A stretch of DNA of 64,000 bases from positions 7,267,491 to 7,331,490 of the forward strand of contig JARUPZ010000014.1 in assembly GCA_031213475.1 (NCBI GenBank), in the 5' to 3' direction. Under the pieces are notes generated by a model that saw nothing but the letters and a program-made list of their open reading frames with translations, was not told the DNA's origin and did no database searches. This stretch comes from Nereocystis luetkeana. Taxonomy: Eukaryota; Sar; Phaeophyceae; Laminariales; Laminariaceae. A program made the translations under genes and the position numbers. Positions 53,888 through 64,000 of this stretch are shown piece by piece (the first letter of the stretch is position 1; each line of letters starts with the position of its first letter).

Positions 53888-56800
53888 ACTCCGTAGGGGA
53901 TCCCTGCGTTTGGGACAAGAGTTGGGCACGTCGAGGTTATCCGCGGAGGTTAGGATAACACGAAGAGCATCTACTATTTTCGACTGGAGAAGGAAACGTG
54001 CAATAATTCATTGCTGCCGATAAGTCAAAGGCCAGTACCGGGTAGCACAGCAGCAGTAGGTATTACTGGATGGCCGCGGTCTTCGTGCGACCGAACGACA
54101 CGGGAAACTCGTAAATTCCTAATGTTTCTTAGCATCATTCGCCTATATACGGAGCCTAAGCGCAGCACCGGGGTAAGAACTATTCACAATTTCTGATAGA
54201 GATGGGGTGCCCTTGTTGATTTTCTTGAACTCCATCGTCGCTGTTGTATACGAAGTACCCTGTTGATATGTTGGCCCAACTGCCCGATATAAGATGTTAA
54301 CTCAGCTAAAAATAACGGTGGGGCCACGAGTTAGGTGCTTGGGGACGTACCTCCTCACGCTAATAATAACCGACGCCCGCCCATACGTACGGTATCACAC
54401 TAGTCAAGAGATGTCTACTAAGCTACTCACGGGTAAGCAGTAACGATCAACTGCACGTTGTGGTGTTACGGGGGGACCATTGTTAATTGGAGCAAATATT
54501 ACAGGTAAAAATAGCGAAATGTATAGGTTATTGTGTGCACCGTAGGTCCTATTTACTATGGTCCCCCGTAATAGCACACTCTACAAAGCGCCGGAAACCC
54601 GACCGCGTAAAGCGCCTGATGAGGACATGTAGGCCACAACCGTATGTTGACCATATGTTGACCATAGGGTCAATCTTGCATGTGCAACCAAGGCCGGATA
54701 AAATATCCGAGGAACCTGTGGCAGAACGGCCATGAGCAAAGAAATATCACACGGCTACCCACGAGTGGCAATGCCCCGCAAGTATGCACCTTGTTGCCGC
54801 ACACCAGCGAACCCGAACGAATGTATCTGTGACCCCTTTATTCCCGGGCGAACAATACATACGCCAGCAGTTTTCACCATGCCAGCGGTAACACTGTTGG
54901 TACTCGAGGTGTGGACACTACCCTAACCATGACAGCGATAGAGCTTCCTGTCCGGTTCTAAATGTCTCGCACAGCCCTGAGCTGCGTGCGATTAATCGAT
55001 GCGTATATATATCTACTTGCCGAGACCTTTGGCGCTATCCGCCCGCGGTAAGCGGCAGCATGTGGGTTGACGAGGATTTGATAATTGTGCCACTGCACAC
55101 TTGCCCGTATTTCGACGCAGACACATTTTTTTGTGATAAAACACACACCGAGCAAACCAGAACCAGAGGAAGAGATGTCTTTTTCATCCACCCGCAAACT
55201 TCGCCGCTATGCCTTTGCCACAAACGCGAGCCACGAACATCAACAACGACACTGTTGGGGGGACAATGCACGCACCGACAGTCAGTTAGCGGAACGCGGT
55301 TTCCCGACAAACGCGTGCCATTCAATCAGAGCGGCTTCATACTCTTAATCATTTTTTTCGGTACGCACGATACCCGTAACATTACTATGGTTACAGCCAG
55401 GGCTGACGGTTACGAATGCAAGCTCAAGCGCTCACGGCGTGCCTCCAACAAGTAGCGCCATGTAGGGTCCGCGTGCCTGTCACGCCTCGACCTTAGGCCT
55501 TCCTCCCGAGGGGTTCAATCGCGCAAGCGTCTCATTCTTTAACCGTATGCCCTACATTCATTCGGGGACTGCCCGGCACGAGTCAAGCTCGAGGGTGGTC
55601 ATGATAAGTCTCTGAAAAAAAAGAAGCACCATATGGGGTCCGTCTGGCTGTGAAACCTGGACATACAGGTTGGTGCTCCCCAACTGTGACCCCTTCTGGT
55701 CACCACTTCGGCGCATTAGCGCGACTGCCGCAATACGCGACCTCTTTCAAGCGCCTTCTAGCCGAGGGAGCCACCCGGACAATGTGGTCGGCACGTGGTG
55801 CGACAGGGCTTGTCGCCTGAAACGGCTGGGGCTCTTCACTGGAGCAGCTCCACACACGCCCAGAACGCACATTTCCTTTGGTGAAACAGTCATCGGGATT
55901 GACTACATACAGTAAGTAGACCCGACAAAAAATCGTTCCCATGACCTACTGCTGCAGGTGCTAACAAGAACCCTTGTGTAACACGAATGGGATAAGGCTT
56001 GCCTTATTAGGTAGTTCCGCAGTGCCTTTAAGGAACCCCCCGTCGGTCAGGAATATTGTCTTGTGAAGCAAAACAAGTGTTATCCACATCACACACAAAG
56101 CGGGATATGCATTCCATACTGCCGTGTAGTTCTTCAGTGCCCGTGTACGAAGCCTCCCATCAGTCCCAGTGACGATTCGGCTGAACAATGACTTTGACCC
56201 CCCTACCGTGGCGTGGATCGGTCGCAGCTATTGTATATGTACCCACGCCCCTCTCCGGGTGGTTTCACGAGGTTTGACTCTCGAGGGATAGAAATGACCA
56301 ACCCATACGGCGATATAGAGGTAGCCTACTCGCCACATCAACACAACACTCTCTAGGGAGGCCCGCTCTCGACAGTGAGCCGACTCAATACTATTGAGTG
56401 AGATGAGAGAGTAGCGTCGGAAATAAATCAACCCCCCCCATTATATTACTTGCGAACAGAAACCAATGAATAATGTAGTTACACGGGTGCAAGCAAACTG
56501 TTGAATTCCTACCACCCGCTCATTCATCCCCTCGTGCAACTCTTGTCATGTATGTATATGTACGGTTCTGGATACAGCTCGATCGGCCTAGTTCATCAGC
56601 TTCGAGTAGGTGTCGGACTTCACGATTACGAAAGGTTGGTCTCAAACACGATACACACAAGAGGCGGTTACGGCACCGGCCGCGGCGTGATCGGATGGGG
56701 TGTGGGTGATATGGCGACGCGTGCCACAATCTTAGATGTACTATTTTCTGACCCAAAATGTTTCGAACCGATGACTGATGACACCCCTTGGTTGAGCAAC

Positions 56801-57654
56801 GGCCCGACAAGTGATGCTTTACCGTTGGAATCACACTCGTGGTTTTACAAATACATGGGACTGTTGATCGGGTCGAGGGCCGTTCGTTACCAGAGATATT
56901 TCCTCCATATTTCGGAAATATTTTCCATATTTCTCTTTTGTTGAAGAAAAAGCCTTCCTGATACTTGTATCTCTCTTATTCGTCACAGTTTTGCAAATTC
57001 CGGGAGGGGGGAATCAGCAGACACCGACACACTTTTTTAGTCGAGGTATGTCGGGCGTTCGCAGTGAGGAGAGCCTCATAACAAGATACTGCTGTAGGCG
57101 TACGCTCCCTTAACGGTAGCATCCGCCTAACGCTTGATATCCGTACTGCAAAGCGAAGTGGTAAGTCGTACGACACCGGGCGCAGCTTGGTCCTATCACT
57201 GGTCGTACGGCTGGACGCCCACTCCGCAGTACTCCATGGAAGGTTGACAAAACTACAGGCGCATCTATATTTTTTCGGTCGCAGTCTCGGAGTTCCCTCG
57301 TCGGACTGGAGGGACGAAAATTGACGGTACCTGCTTGACGACTACAGCAGCGGCCACCGGTCGATAGTGGAATGATAATAAAAAACCTCGCCTGAGTGAA
57401 TACAACTCAGAGAGTCGCACGGCATGGCTGCAACGTGACCCTACGCGTGCCGCCGGCGGCTCGTTGAGTTTGTGGAGGGTCTGACAACAGCAAAACTACC
57501 ATCGTTTCGGCATCTCGCGGGGTCGACGCATGCTATTATAGTATGCGATAAATGTTCACCTTCTGAAGAAGTTTCTGAAGCTCCTCGCTCAAAGAGCTCG
57601 GATACACTCCGCCCGAAAACACAATTTATCTCGAGCGAAGTCGAAACGAACTAA
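53888..57654. other. Upstream of the sulfotransferase; no gene recognised
   Basis: Contains a tandem TGTTGACCATA(T/G) (54642-54670), a family A fragment near 57570 and a 147-codon plus frame (56501-56944) with no recognisable domain. No TATA-like or other promoter could be assigned for the sulfotransferase. Confidence 0.35.
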
Positions 57655-58335
57655 GGGTCGTTTCTACAGAATGAAATAGAAAAAAAACTTGCAATTTTGG
57701 CAAGACATACGTTGCCAAAACCTTCGATCGGGAAACACTGCATATGTGGCAAGATTTGGCAAATATCCACAACAGAACGCCTCAATTGTTTCGTCAAACG
57801 CCTTACAGCAGCAGCAGCAGCAGCAGCAGGTAGCCGACGGCACGCCGACGCGCTCTATGGAGTAAATGCTGCCGCAGAAACGACCCCAGGCACAGCCAAC
57901 GTACTTCAGAGGTCAGCACTTCTTCTAACTAGGCCAAAATCCTCTGGGAAAAGCTGGGACGGCTGCTGTTTGTGATTCTGTTTTAGCCCCCGCACAAGAC
58001 GATACCCATGTCTCATCCACCCACACATGGTGAGTGTCGCCAGCCCTATCATCGCTGTGATCAATGCCACTTGGTATCCTTCGTATCTCCCTTTATTTCA
58101 CAAGTTAGAGCGAGTCTAGCGTGGGTCGTCGTGGGGTGGTCTAGTTTGTACAACCTTGCGCAAGCGTTATTGGGTTAAAATAGCCCATAAATAGCAAATA
58201 TCACTTTCCATAAACTTGCCAACGGAGCCGAACGAAATTATAAAAACAAAACGTTGGCAAGTTGTTTGCTATGTTGGCAAGTCCACATTCCCATAAACTT
58301 GCTATTTTGGCCAATAATTTGCCAAATAAGTGTCG
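57655..58335. repeat. Region rich in inverted TTGCCAA/TTGGCAA words
   Basis: CTTGCAATTTTGGCAAGACA, CATAAACTTGCCAACGG, GTTGGCAAGTTGTTTGC and CATAAACTTGCTATTTTGGC recur in both orientations, suggesting one decayed element or two nested ones. A CAG run (57803-57830) and a short Ala-coding frame lie inside. Confidence 0.45.
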
Positions 58336-59474
58336 TTAGAAATGCCCCTAACACGGTGAACCATCGCATGTCGCAAGGGATATTATGTGATGTGGTGATA
58401 GGGTAAGGGTGATGATCAACAACAGAAGAAGTGTGACACAGGTGTATGTGCTTGGCCAAACTCAGACGCAGTTCGAATTTATGTTCTCATACGATACCTA
58501 CCTGGTAGTATAGATATTGATGTGCGGCTTGCGCATGGGGGCAAGAGACGAGAGAGCAAGGAGGGGGGGGGGGGGGGAGCTGGTTTCTGAAGACAGTATC
58601 CTCCATCTGCCTTCAACCGGCTATAATCTACTGGAAAAGGAACACACGTCACCCTCAACTTCACTACTAGTGGAACATCCCGTAAAACCTGACGTATGAA
58701 CAGGTGTGTGGTCTTTACATTAAACCGTTCTTTCTACCCGTCGACATCCAGCACAACCAGTGTCCGTGCCCATTCTTCAATCCTATTGACAGAAGAGATA
58801 CAAGTTCTGTGGTCACAAAGCTACGCCACAGAGATTTTACGTTGCCACGTACCAGGGTATGCAGTAAGCACAGCCGTGAGCAATGCAATGCCATGTCATC
58901 ACACTGAATACGACACGCACGACACACACAATCTATGGAATAGCTAAACGAAAGGAATCAGACAAAAAGAAAATGAAAACATAGAAAAAAAAACAAAATT
59001 AGAAAAAAACAACGGTCGTGTCCCCCCCCCCCGCAGGCGGTGTGGCAAACACTTGAAACGAACGAGCTGGAAAAAAGAAGAATCTACACAAACGCCACTG
59101 CTTGTAAACAGGGCAAGACGAAAAAGCAAGGGACAAGTAACAAGGAGAAAATGACAGGCAAACCGAAGCACAAAGCACCCTCCAGGGAACGGCAGCAGCA
59201 GTCTGTGGTATACGAGTGGTATCGCCAAGTTCTCCCTGCTAGTCCGCCTGGTACCTTCCCGCCCCGTCTGCCGTCTCCGCCCTGCGTTATACTTGCTGAT
59301 GGTTAGTAAATACCTACCTGGTAGTATATTATAAACCAAGGTAGTCTATCACAGATATATCGGACGAACAACGAAAAAGGAAAACGATTTTCCAGCCAGA
59401 ATGTCTTGAATATACCCCCCCCTCCCCTAAATGGTACCCTTATCTAAGCACGTGTCGGTCTCAAAGTAAGTGGT
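58336..59474. other. No gene recognised
   Basis: A G-run at 58562-58578 and A-rich DNA at 58950-59010. The palindromes ACCTACCTGGTAGTATA near 58497 and CCTACCTGGTAGTATATT near 59320 share their core, probably a repeat terminus. Confidence 0.35.
58725..58825 (-). repeat. Dispersed repeat family D, copy 2 (inverted)
   Basis: TACCCGTCGACATCCAGCAC ... GTGTCCGTGCC ... AGAGATACAAGTTCT is the reverse complement of 47655-47755 with few changes. Confidence 0.8.
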
Positions 59475-59570
59475 AAATCCTTTTAGAACCGCAGTCCCAT
59501 TTAGGGGACACACCACTCGAATTTCAAGTAGTCTGCCCCCCAAAACGGGACTGCGGTCGTAAACGGGTCA
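59475..59570. mobile_element. Palindromic element family B, copy 3
   Basis: CTTTTAGAACCGCAGTCCCA ... CAAAACGGGACTGCGGTCGT, centre ACTCGAATTTCAAGTAG. Confidence 0.8.
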
Positions 59571-59790
59571 AGCGGAAGCTAAGGTACACCACTGCAACGG
59601 CAGGTTCTGGGGAAAATGGGTTTCGAGGATACAATCAATCTTCAACCACGAGCGGGTGACGGGGAGTACAACGTTAGTCTGGTGCATGCCACCGAAGGGC
59701 TGCGCGAACCTACTGTATTTCGTTTCTGAGGGCCCTCCTCACCGTAAGAGACAAGCGTCATGCCTTGACCCAAAACCATATATATATTTG

Positions 59791-59897
59791 TTAACCCTTT
59801 CAGAGCTCCAGTCCCGTTTTGGGGACAGACCACTCAAATTCCAAGTCGTGTGCCCCCAATTGTCCCCAAAATGAGACTGCAGTTCTAAACGGGTTAA
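59791..59897. mobile_element. Palindromic element family B, copy 4 (intact TTAA ends)
   Basis: TTAACCCTTTCAGAGCTCCA ... CAGTTCTAAACGGGTTAA. Both ends are TTAA next to CCC/GGG, as in piggyBac-type elements. It carries a duplicated CCCCAATTGTCCCC stretch. Confidence 0.85.
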
Positions 59898-60004
59898 AAG
59901 AAGAAATAAGTAAGCATAAAAAAACATGTGAACCGTCCCGCAACCTACAATAATAGGTTAAACGACGAATCATTCAGTAAGACAGAGGCGGTATTCCAGC
60001 GATA

Positions 60005-60110
60005 CTAACCCTTTTGGAACTCCAGTCCCGTTTTGAGGACAAAACACTTAATTTACAAGTAATTTGCCCCCAATTGTCCCCGAAACGAGACTGCAGTGCT
60101 AAAAGGGTTA
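60005..60110. mobile_element. Palindromic element family B, copy 5
   Basis: CTAACCCTTTTGGAACTCCA ... CTGCAGTGCTAAAAGGGTTA. It lies about 110 bp from copy 4 and shares its CCCCAATTGTCCCC variant, so these two are close relatives. Confidence 0.85.
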
Positions 60111-61277
60111 GGTACGTTTTGGTTTTCTCAGTGGAGGCGATTCTCCGTCAGTCAAAAACCGCTTTACGGGCTAATCGGAAGTACCCTTATAGTATAATTG
60201 TAGCTTGTAGCACGCATTGCCTGCACCTACCTGGTACCTGATGCGCCTTTTCGTAACCCGAGGACCATCCGCACGCACTACGGCAGTAAGTCAGCACACA
60301 TAGTGACACGGTATTACGAGGGCCCAAGAGGAGAGTGGTCAAGGAAAGAGGGCGCCGACGGGGTTGCTTTTACGTATGGACAGATCTACCGTACTCGTTT
60401 TGGGCTCGTTTTTTTGTGATATATGAGCCCTGCTTGCTGCTTAATAAGGTATAAGGAGGGCAGCTATACCCGCTCGTATACTGTGTGTTTCAAGAGAAGA
60501 ACGACGAGTACTCTCTTGGAGGCTCCAAAGGTCCGAAGGCATAAAAGTACAGTCAACTACTGCTTGCTGTGGGAATGTAGAAATACAATCGAACCTCACT
60601 GTAGTCACTGGTGGTACTGACGTCGCTGCTGCTGTGACTGCTGTTTGGACTGGGCTGGCACAGGAGGCTGGCACCGACAACTGGTAACCGTTAGCGGGGG
60701 AATCTGCAAACGATGCTGCTGAGAATCGTTGGTTTGTGGTGGTCCAAGCGGTCGGACCAAACGGGCACCAACAAACGTGCAAACGTTTTTTTTTGTCTAC
60801 GGTAATCGAAGTTTTGTGACTGGATGTGCTACTGGTAGCGGTACCGTTGCTGGTGCTGGGGCGTCCGTAATGTTTGTATCGATACTGGCGCTGGGGTTGT
60901 TCGCGGTCCGCACAGTTCGACACGAAAAGGCACCTACACGTTGATAGACGAAAGAGTGCTGTAGTAGTGGCGCATACTGCTGTATACCAGGTAAGATTTA
61001 TCTGCTACATTTGATGTACCTCCACCTGACCAGGACAGGTTGGGCCACCAATCAATGCCATCGGGCGACACGGGGGCACGTCTTGAGTAGGCAGGCTTGT
61101 GGACGCCACAAGCCAGCCTACGGTAGCGTCGGAGAGGAGACCCACCTAATAGACACGTGGACTATTGTACGAGTATTCTGTCGCAAACTAACTGTGTTGA
61201 CGCGGAAAGCAAAACAGCTAGTGTAGTGTCTGGTATTTGCAGCGGAGGAGAACCTGGCGGTACCTTTTTTGTAGTAT

Positions 61278-61377
61278 TTAACCTTTTCGGGACTGACTGC
61301 AGTCGCGTCTTAAGGTCGGCAAGTCAAAGTCTACGCAGTTTGCCCCCAAAACGGGACTGCGGTCCTAACAGGATTAA
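61278..61377. mobile_element. Palindromic element family B, copy 6
   Basis: TTAACCTTTTCGGGACTGAC ... ACGGGACTGCGGTCCTAACA then GGATTAA. TTAA is present at both ends. Confidence 0.8.
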
Positions 61378-61625
61378 AGGAGATCGGAAAGGCCTGAAAG
61401 TCTGACGAGTCACGTGCTGCCAGTGACGACGAAAACCACATATTAGGGGGGGCCGTAGTTAATAGAACGTATTATAAACATAACAACCTATATATTTGAC
61501 CATTTTTACAAACAATATTTGGTCCTATTAACTATGGTACCCCGTAAGAGTATATATATATATTTCTGCCGTTGTATTTGATTATGATATCGATAGAATC
61601 GAGTTTTTTTTTTTCTTTTTTTTTT

Positions 61626-61755
61626 TGCTCATCCTATTTATTATCTTCGCCCATCTTCTTCTCTCTCTCCTTCCAACTCGTAACTCAGATCCGGGGTCAC
61701 ATAGCAGGCTCTTCTCCCCCCTTCCCGCTACGGTACGTGCCTTCATTTTTATCGC
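61626..61755 (+). repeat. Dispersed 125-bp segment, copy 2
   Basis: Nearly identical to 45227-45360 over about 125 bp, then divergent. The tRNA-like sequence lies about 125 bp further on. Confidence 0.85.
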
Positions 61756-61879
61756 GAGATGATGTCAGCCTTTTCTTCCCTCGTCGACTCGAATCGAATT
61801 GTGCCTACCCACGCTGCAAGGCGCTCTCAACAATTGAATCCTTTTCGATTTTTATTTTGGCAAATAAAGTCAAAAGTCC

Positions 61880-61965
61880 GAGCCACCTGGGGCTCGAACC
61901 CAGGACTCAAACACAAGAACAGAGAAGAATTCGAGGTTAACCGCTTGAACCACCGGGGCGACCGC
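61880..61965 (-). tRNA. tRNA-like sequence with intact A and B boxes (tRNA relic or SINE head)
   Basis: On the minus strand TGGTTCAAGCGG matches the A box TRGYNNARNNGG and GGTTCGAGCCC matches the B box. The T arm CTGGG-TTCGAGC-CCCAG pairs perfectly. A 7-bp acceptor GGTCGCC/GGTGGCT is possible only with wobble pairs and overlaps the T stem, and no regular anticodon stem forms. It therefore looks like a degenerate tRNA or the head of a tRNA-derived SINE. Anticodon not assignable. Confidence 0.4.
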
Positions 61966-62084
61966 ATATATGCGTGACGCCAACGTGTAATCGATACGAT
62001 ATCGATATCGGATACCTCCTGGTACAACATGGAAAACTTTCGTTGAGTGTCGGCATCAAAGCACGCGGAGACCAGGCGTTGGAG

Positions 62085-62175
62085 GGTTAACCCCTGATAA
62101 ACTGCGGGTTCATTTTCCAAGGACAAACCACTCAATTTTCAAGGAGTTTGTCACTAAAACGGGGCCGCGGTCGAT
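62085..62175. mobile_element. Palindromic element family B, copy 7
   Basis: GTTAACCCCTGATAAACTGC ... ACTAAAACGGGGCCGCGGTC; the right end is degraded. Confidence 0.65.
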
Positions 62176-63371
62176 ACGATGTGCAGGTATGAAAAACTCT
62201 CTATGTTTCGATGGATCGAGATTTTAATTTCCGATACGATATCCCGTACTATGACCAAACATACTGTTTGTTAGTAGACGGTGCAAGCGTGGACTGCTTT
62301 CCATGCCTAATCCAACATACATGCCTTTGTGCTGGGGCTTTGCTTGCGGTGTACGACGGTGTTTTCCCAGCGCACGCCCGGCGACAACGACGCCGCCGGC
62401 ATGTTTTGTCGACACGTGTTGCTCATGGCCCAACCGAACGCCACTTTTGTACTTCTTGGCGATCAACTGCCCAAGCAGGGTTCAGGGTCAAGGTCCGTAG
62501 TCTGGGGGTGGTAATAATGGAAGAGACAAATATCTGGGATACAGCATGCCATCTACTACAAAACGTTGAGTCTCCCAACTATTTAATAGTTAGTAACTAA
62601 GTTGCGTTTATGGTGTTCCAGCCAGCGAAAGGGGGCTTGCCATATATATTATGTATGTATGTCCTGCGGGATCTCGACCTAATTAATGGTAGTAAAGAAA
62701 TTCTGGGTACAAACCCTGACTTCTAATTCACGTCCACACAATGCTGTCTGCCCAGTGGCATCGTCTTAACGGTGGCATCGTCTGACCGGCGAATAAGCAG
62801 GAAGTCTCAACGTCTCAGCTGTGTGCCGATGCTACTCCGTACGCTCTTGCCCTGCCGAACACTTGTTTTGTCCTGGGGGACGCGAGCAGATAGAGAGGCG
62901 CCGGTTTGCCAGAATTACCATCCCTCACTCCATTATCGGCTGCATCTATGTAACGGTATTGTGATATACGTAGAGACCAAAGGCACATGTTCCTCCGACA
63001 TATTATGGACCACACGTACGAGAACAAAATGCCCGGTTATTCACTTCGCGTCACTGTAATTTTTCATCTTTGCTGTACCTTGTCCTCTCCCTCCCCCCCC
63101 TTCCGCCAAACCCCCCAGCCCCCTAGGGCGCGTTGAGACTGTGACCTGTCTATGAGAGAATCTGAGGTTGACAGAGAGTGTGCGACGAGCGTCAGAGGTA
63201 TAGCCTCATCCAGTAGCATGCGGCCGTCCCATGACGAGTGTAGCTATGCTGGCCATGATTTAGCTATTATACGATGAGAAGTCCGCTCTGTGTCCGCACG
63301 TTTTTTAATATTTTTGTCTTGCGTCGTGTTATGTTCCTTTTTTTTTAATATCGTACAGGGGTGATGAGAGA
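62176..63371. other. No gene recognised
   Basis: Several short plus frames overlap at 62211-62600, none with a domain or splice context. Confidence 0.3.
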
Positions 63372-63585
63372 GGTTGTTCTGCGATAGAGGTTCACCCGAA
63401 TTTTTCCGAGGCTCTTCCATGCCTATCCCGAAAATTGACTTGAGCGAAAATCAAATTGCATCCCGATGAATAATCCCATGGCCCAAGTATACTAACACAT
63501 CATTTTTCGGAGCAAGATTGATGGCATTCCGACGAATTTGGGTTAAGGAAATCCGTCACATTCAGAACATATTTTTGTTCAGCGC
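63372..63585 (+). mobile_element. MITE family A, copy 8 (right end decayed)
   Basis: GTTGTTCTGCGATAGAGGTT, then the family interior (CCCATGGCCCAAGTATAC, GGCATTCCGACGAATTTGGG). The right terminus is not recognisable. Confidence 0.75.
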
Positions 63586-63599
63586 AAAATAATTTTATG

Positions 63600-63935
63600 T
63601 AGTACCTTGTGCTTTGGTTTGCCTGTTATTTTCCCTTTGTTAGTTTTCCCCTGGTTCTTAGTCTCACTCTCTTTACAAATGAATATAGTGTTTTTTTTCT
63701 TCTCTTGTCTTTTTTTTATTCCAGCTCGTTGTTTTCTAGTGTTTGCCACATGGCCCACGACAGCAGTTTGTTTCTTCAATTTTTCTATATTTTTTCTTTT
63801 TTTTTTCTTCTTCTTTTTCGAATTGTCTTCTTTGATTTTGTTTTCTCTTTGATTGTTTCCTTTCGTTCCTCTATTACATAGAATGTGTTTGTCGTGGCTG
63901 TCGTATCCTGTTGTTGTTGTTGTTGTTGTTCTCAC
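63600..63935. repeat. T-rich low-complexity tract ending in (TTG)n
   Basis: Plus strand with dense TTT, CTT and TTC words, then TTGTTGTTGTTGTTGTTG at 63911-63931. Any open frame here is a composition effect (poly-Lys on the minus strand). Confidence 0.7.
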
Positions 63936-64000
63936 ATTAACTCTCTGACGAAGGAGTCCGTGGTCACACAAAGGTGCTGGAGCCCTAGGAAGATCCGAAA

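Noticed and set aside
55060..55455. 131-codon plus frame
   Set aside because: No domain and no supporting signals; overlaps an equally open minus frame.
56501..56944. 147-codon plus frame with fairly protein-like composition
   Set aside because: No recognisable domain, and it ends in A/T-rich low complexity.
1..64000. CRISPR arrays, rRNA genes, bacterial operons
   Set aside because: None seen. The tandem arrays have no spacer structure, and the DNA has intron-rich eukaryotic character.

Overview
The window is eukaryotic nuclear DNA: sparse coding sequence, small exons with GT...AG borders, kilobase introns, many microsatellites, homopolymer C/G runs and short non-autonomous transposons. The protein content (a ribonuclease-inhibitor-type leucine-rich-repeat protein with EF-hands, and a secretory carbohydrate-type sulfotransferase), together with the many-small-exon structure, suggests a photosynthetic stramenopile, most likely a brown alga. 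That assignment is inference; there is no rRNA or organelle marker here.

Main result: the minus strand from 38.3 kb down to 4.5 kb can be read as one very long gene. I assembled 24 exons by hand (38328->37393, 36302->35699, 34141->33945, 30542->30505, 30379->30130, 29620->29559, 27643->27571, 25424->25265, 24643->24579, 22689->22483, 21671->21586, 19984->19891, 19338->19168, 17294->17154, 16535->16371, 15451->15318, 14619->14550, 13473->13390, 13276->13126, 12099->11984, 9985->9812, 7307->7194, 6538->6476, 4615->4472). The reading frame is kept across every junction, and the product is about 1430 residues and still open at its last exon. A possible 25th exon lies at 1466->1381. The protein has a low-complexity N-terminus (ten histidines, poly-alanine), then nine 28-residue LRRs, then a linker carrying a GxYxLD...RM.A motif, then two EF-hands, a conserved helical region, and a second GxYxLD...RM.A motif. 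Its C-terminus probably lies to the left of the window.

The introns and flanks are full of repeats. One is a ~245 bp MITE family with ~19 bp terminal inverted repeats (8 copies plus fragments). Another is a ~95-105 bp near-perfect palindrome flanked by TTAA (7 copies, piggyBac-like termini). A third is a ~180-250 bp family ending in C-runs (4 copies). There are also several tandem arrays: a 6-bp array at 0.55 kb, a 9-bp array at 5.2 kb and a 24-bp array at 48.7 kb.

From 38.3 to 52.8 kb I see only weak gene candidates: two phase-compatible minus exons at 41.7 and 40.7 kb, and two frame-broken reading frames at 46.3 and 49.5 kb. At 52.8-53.9 kb, minus strand, lies a clear intronless sulfotransferase with both PAPS-binding motifs. 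From 54 kb to the end there is no gene I can support; the region holds TTAA palindromes, a 125 bp segment duplicated from 45.2 kb, a tRNA-like sequence with intact A and B boxes, and a last MITE copy.
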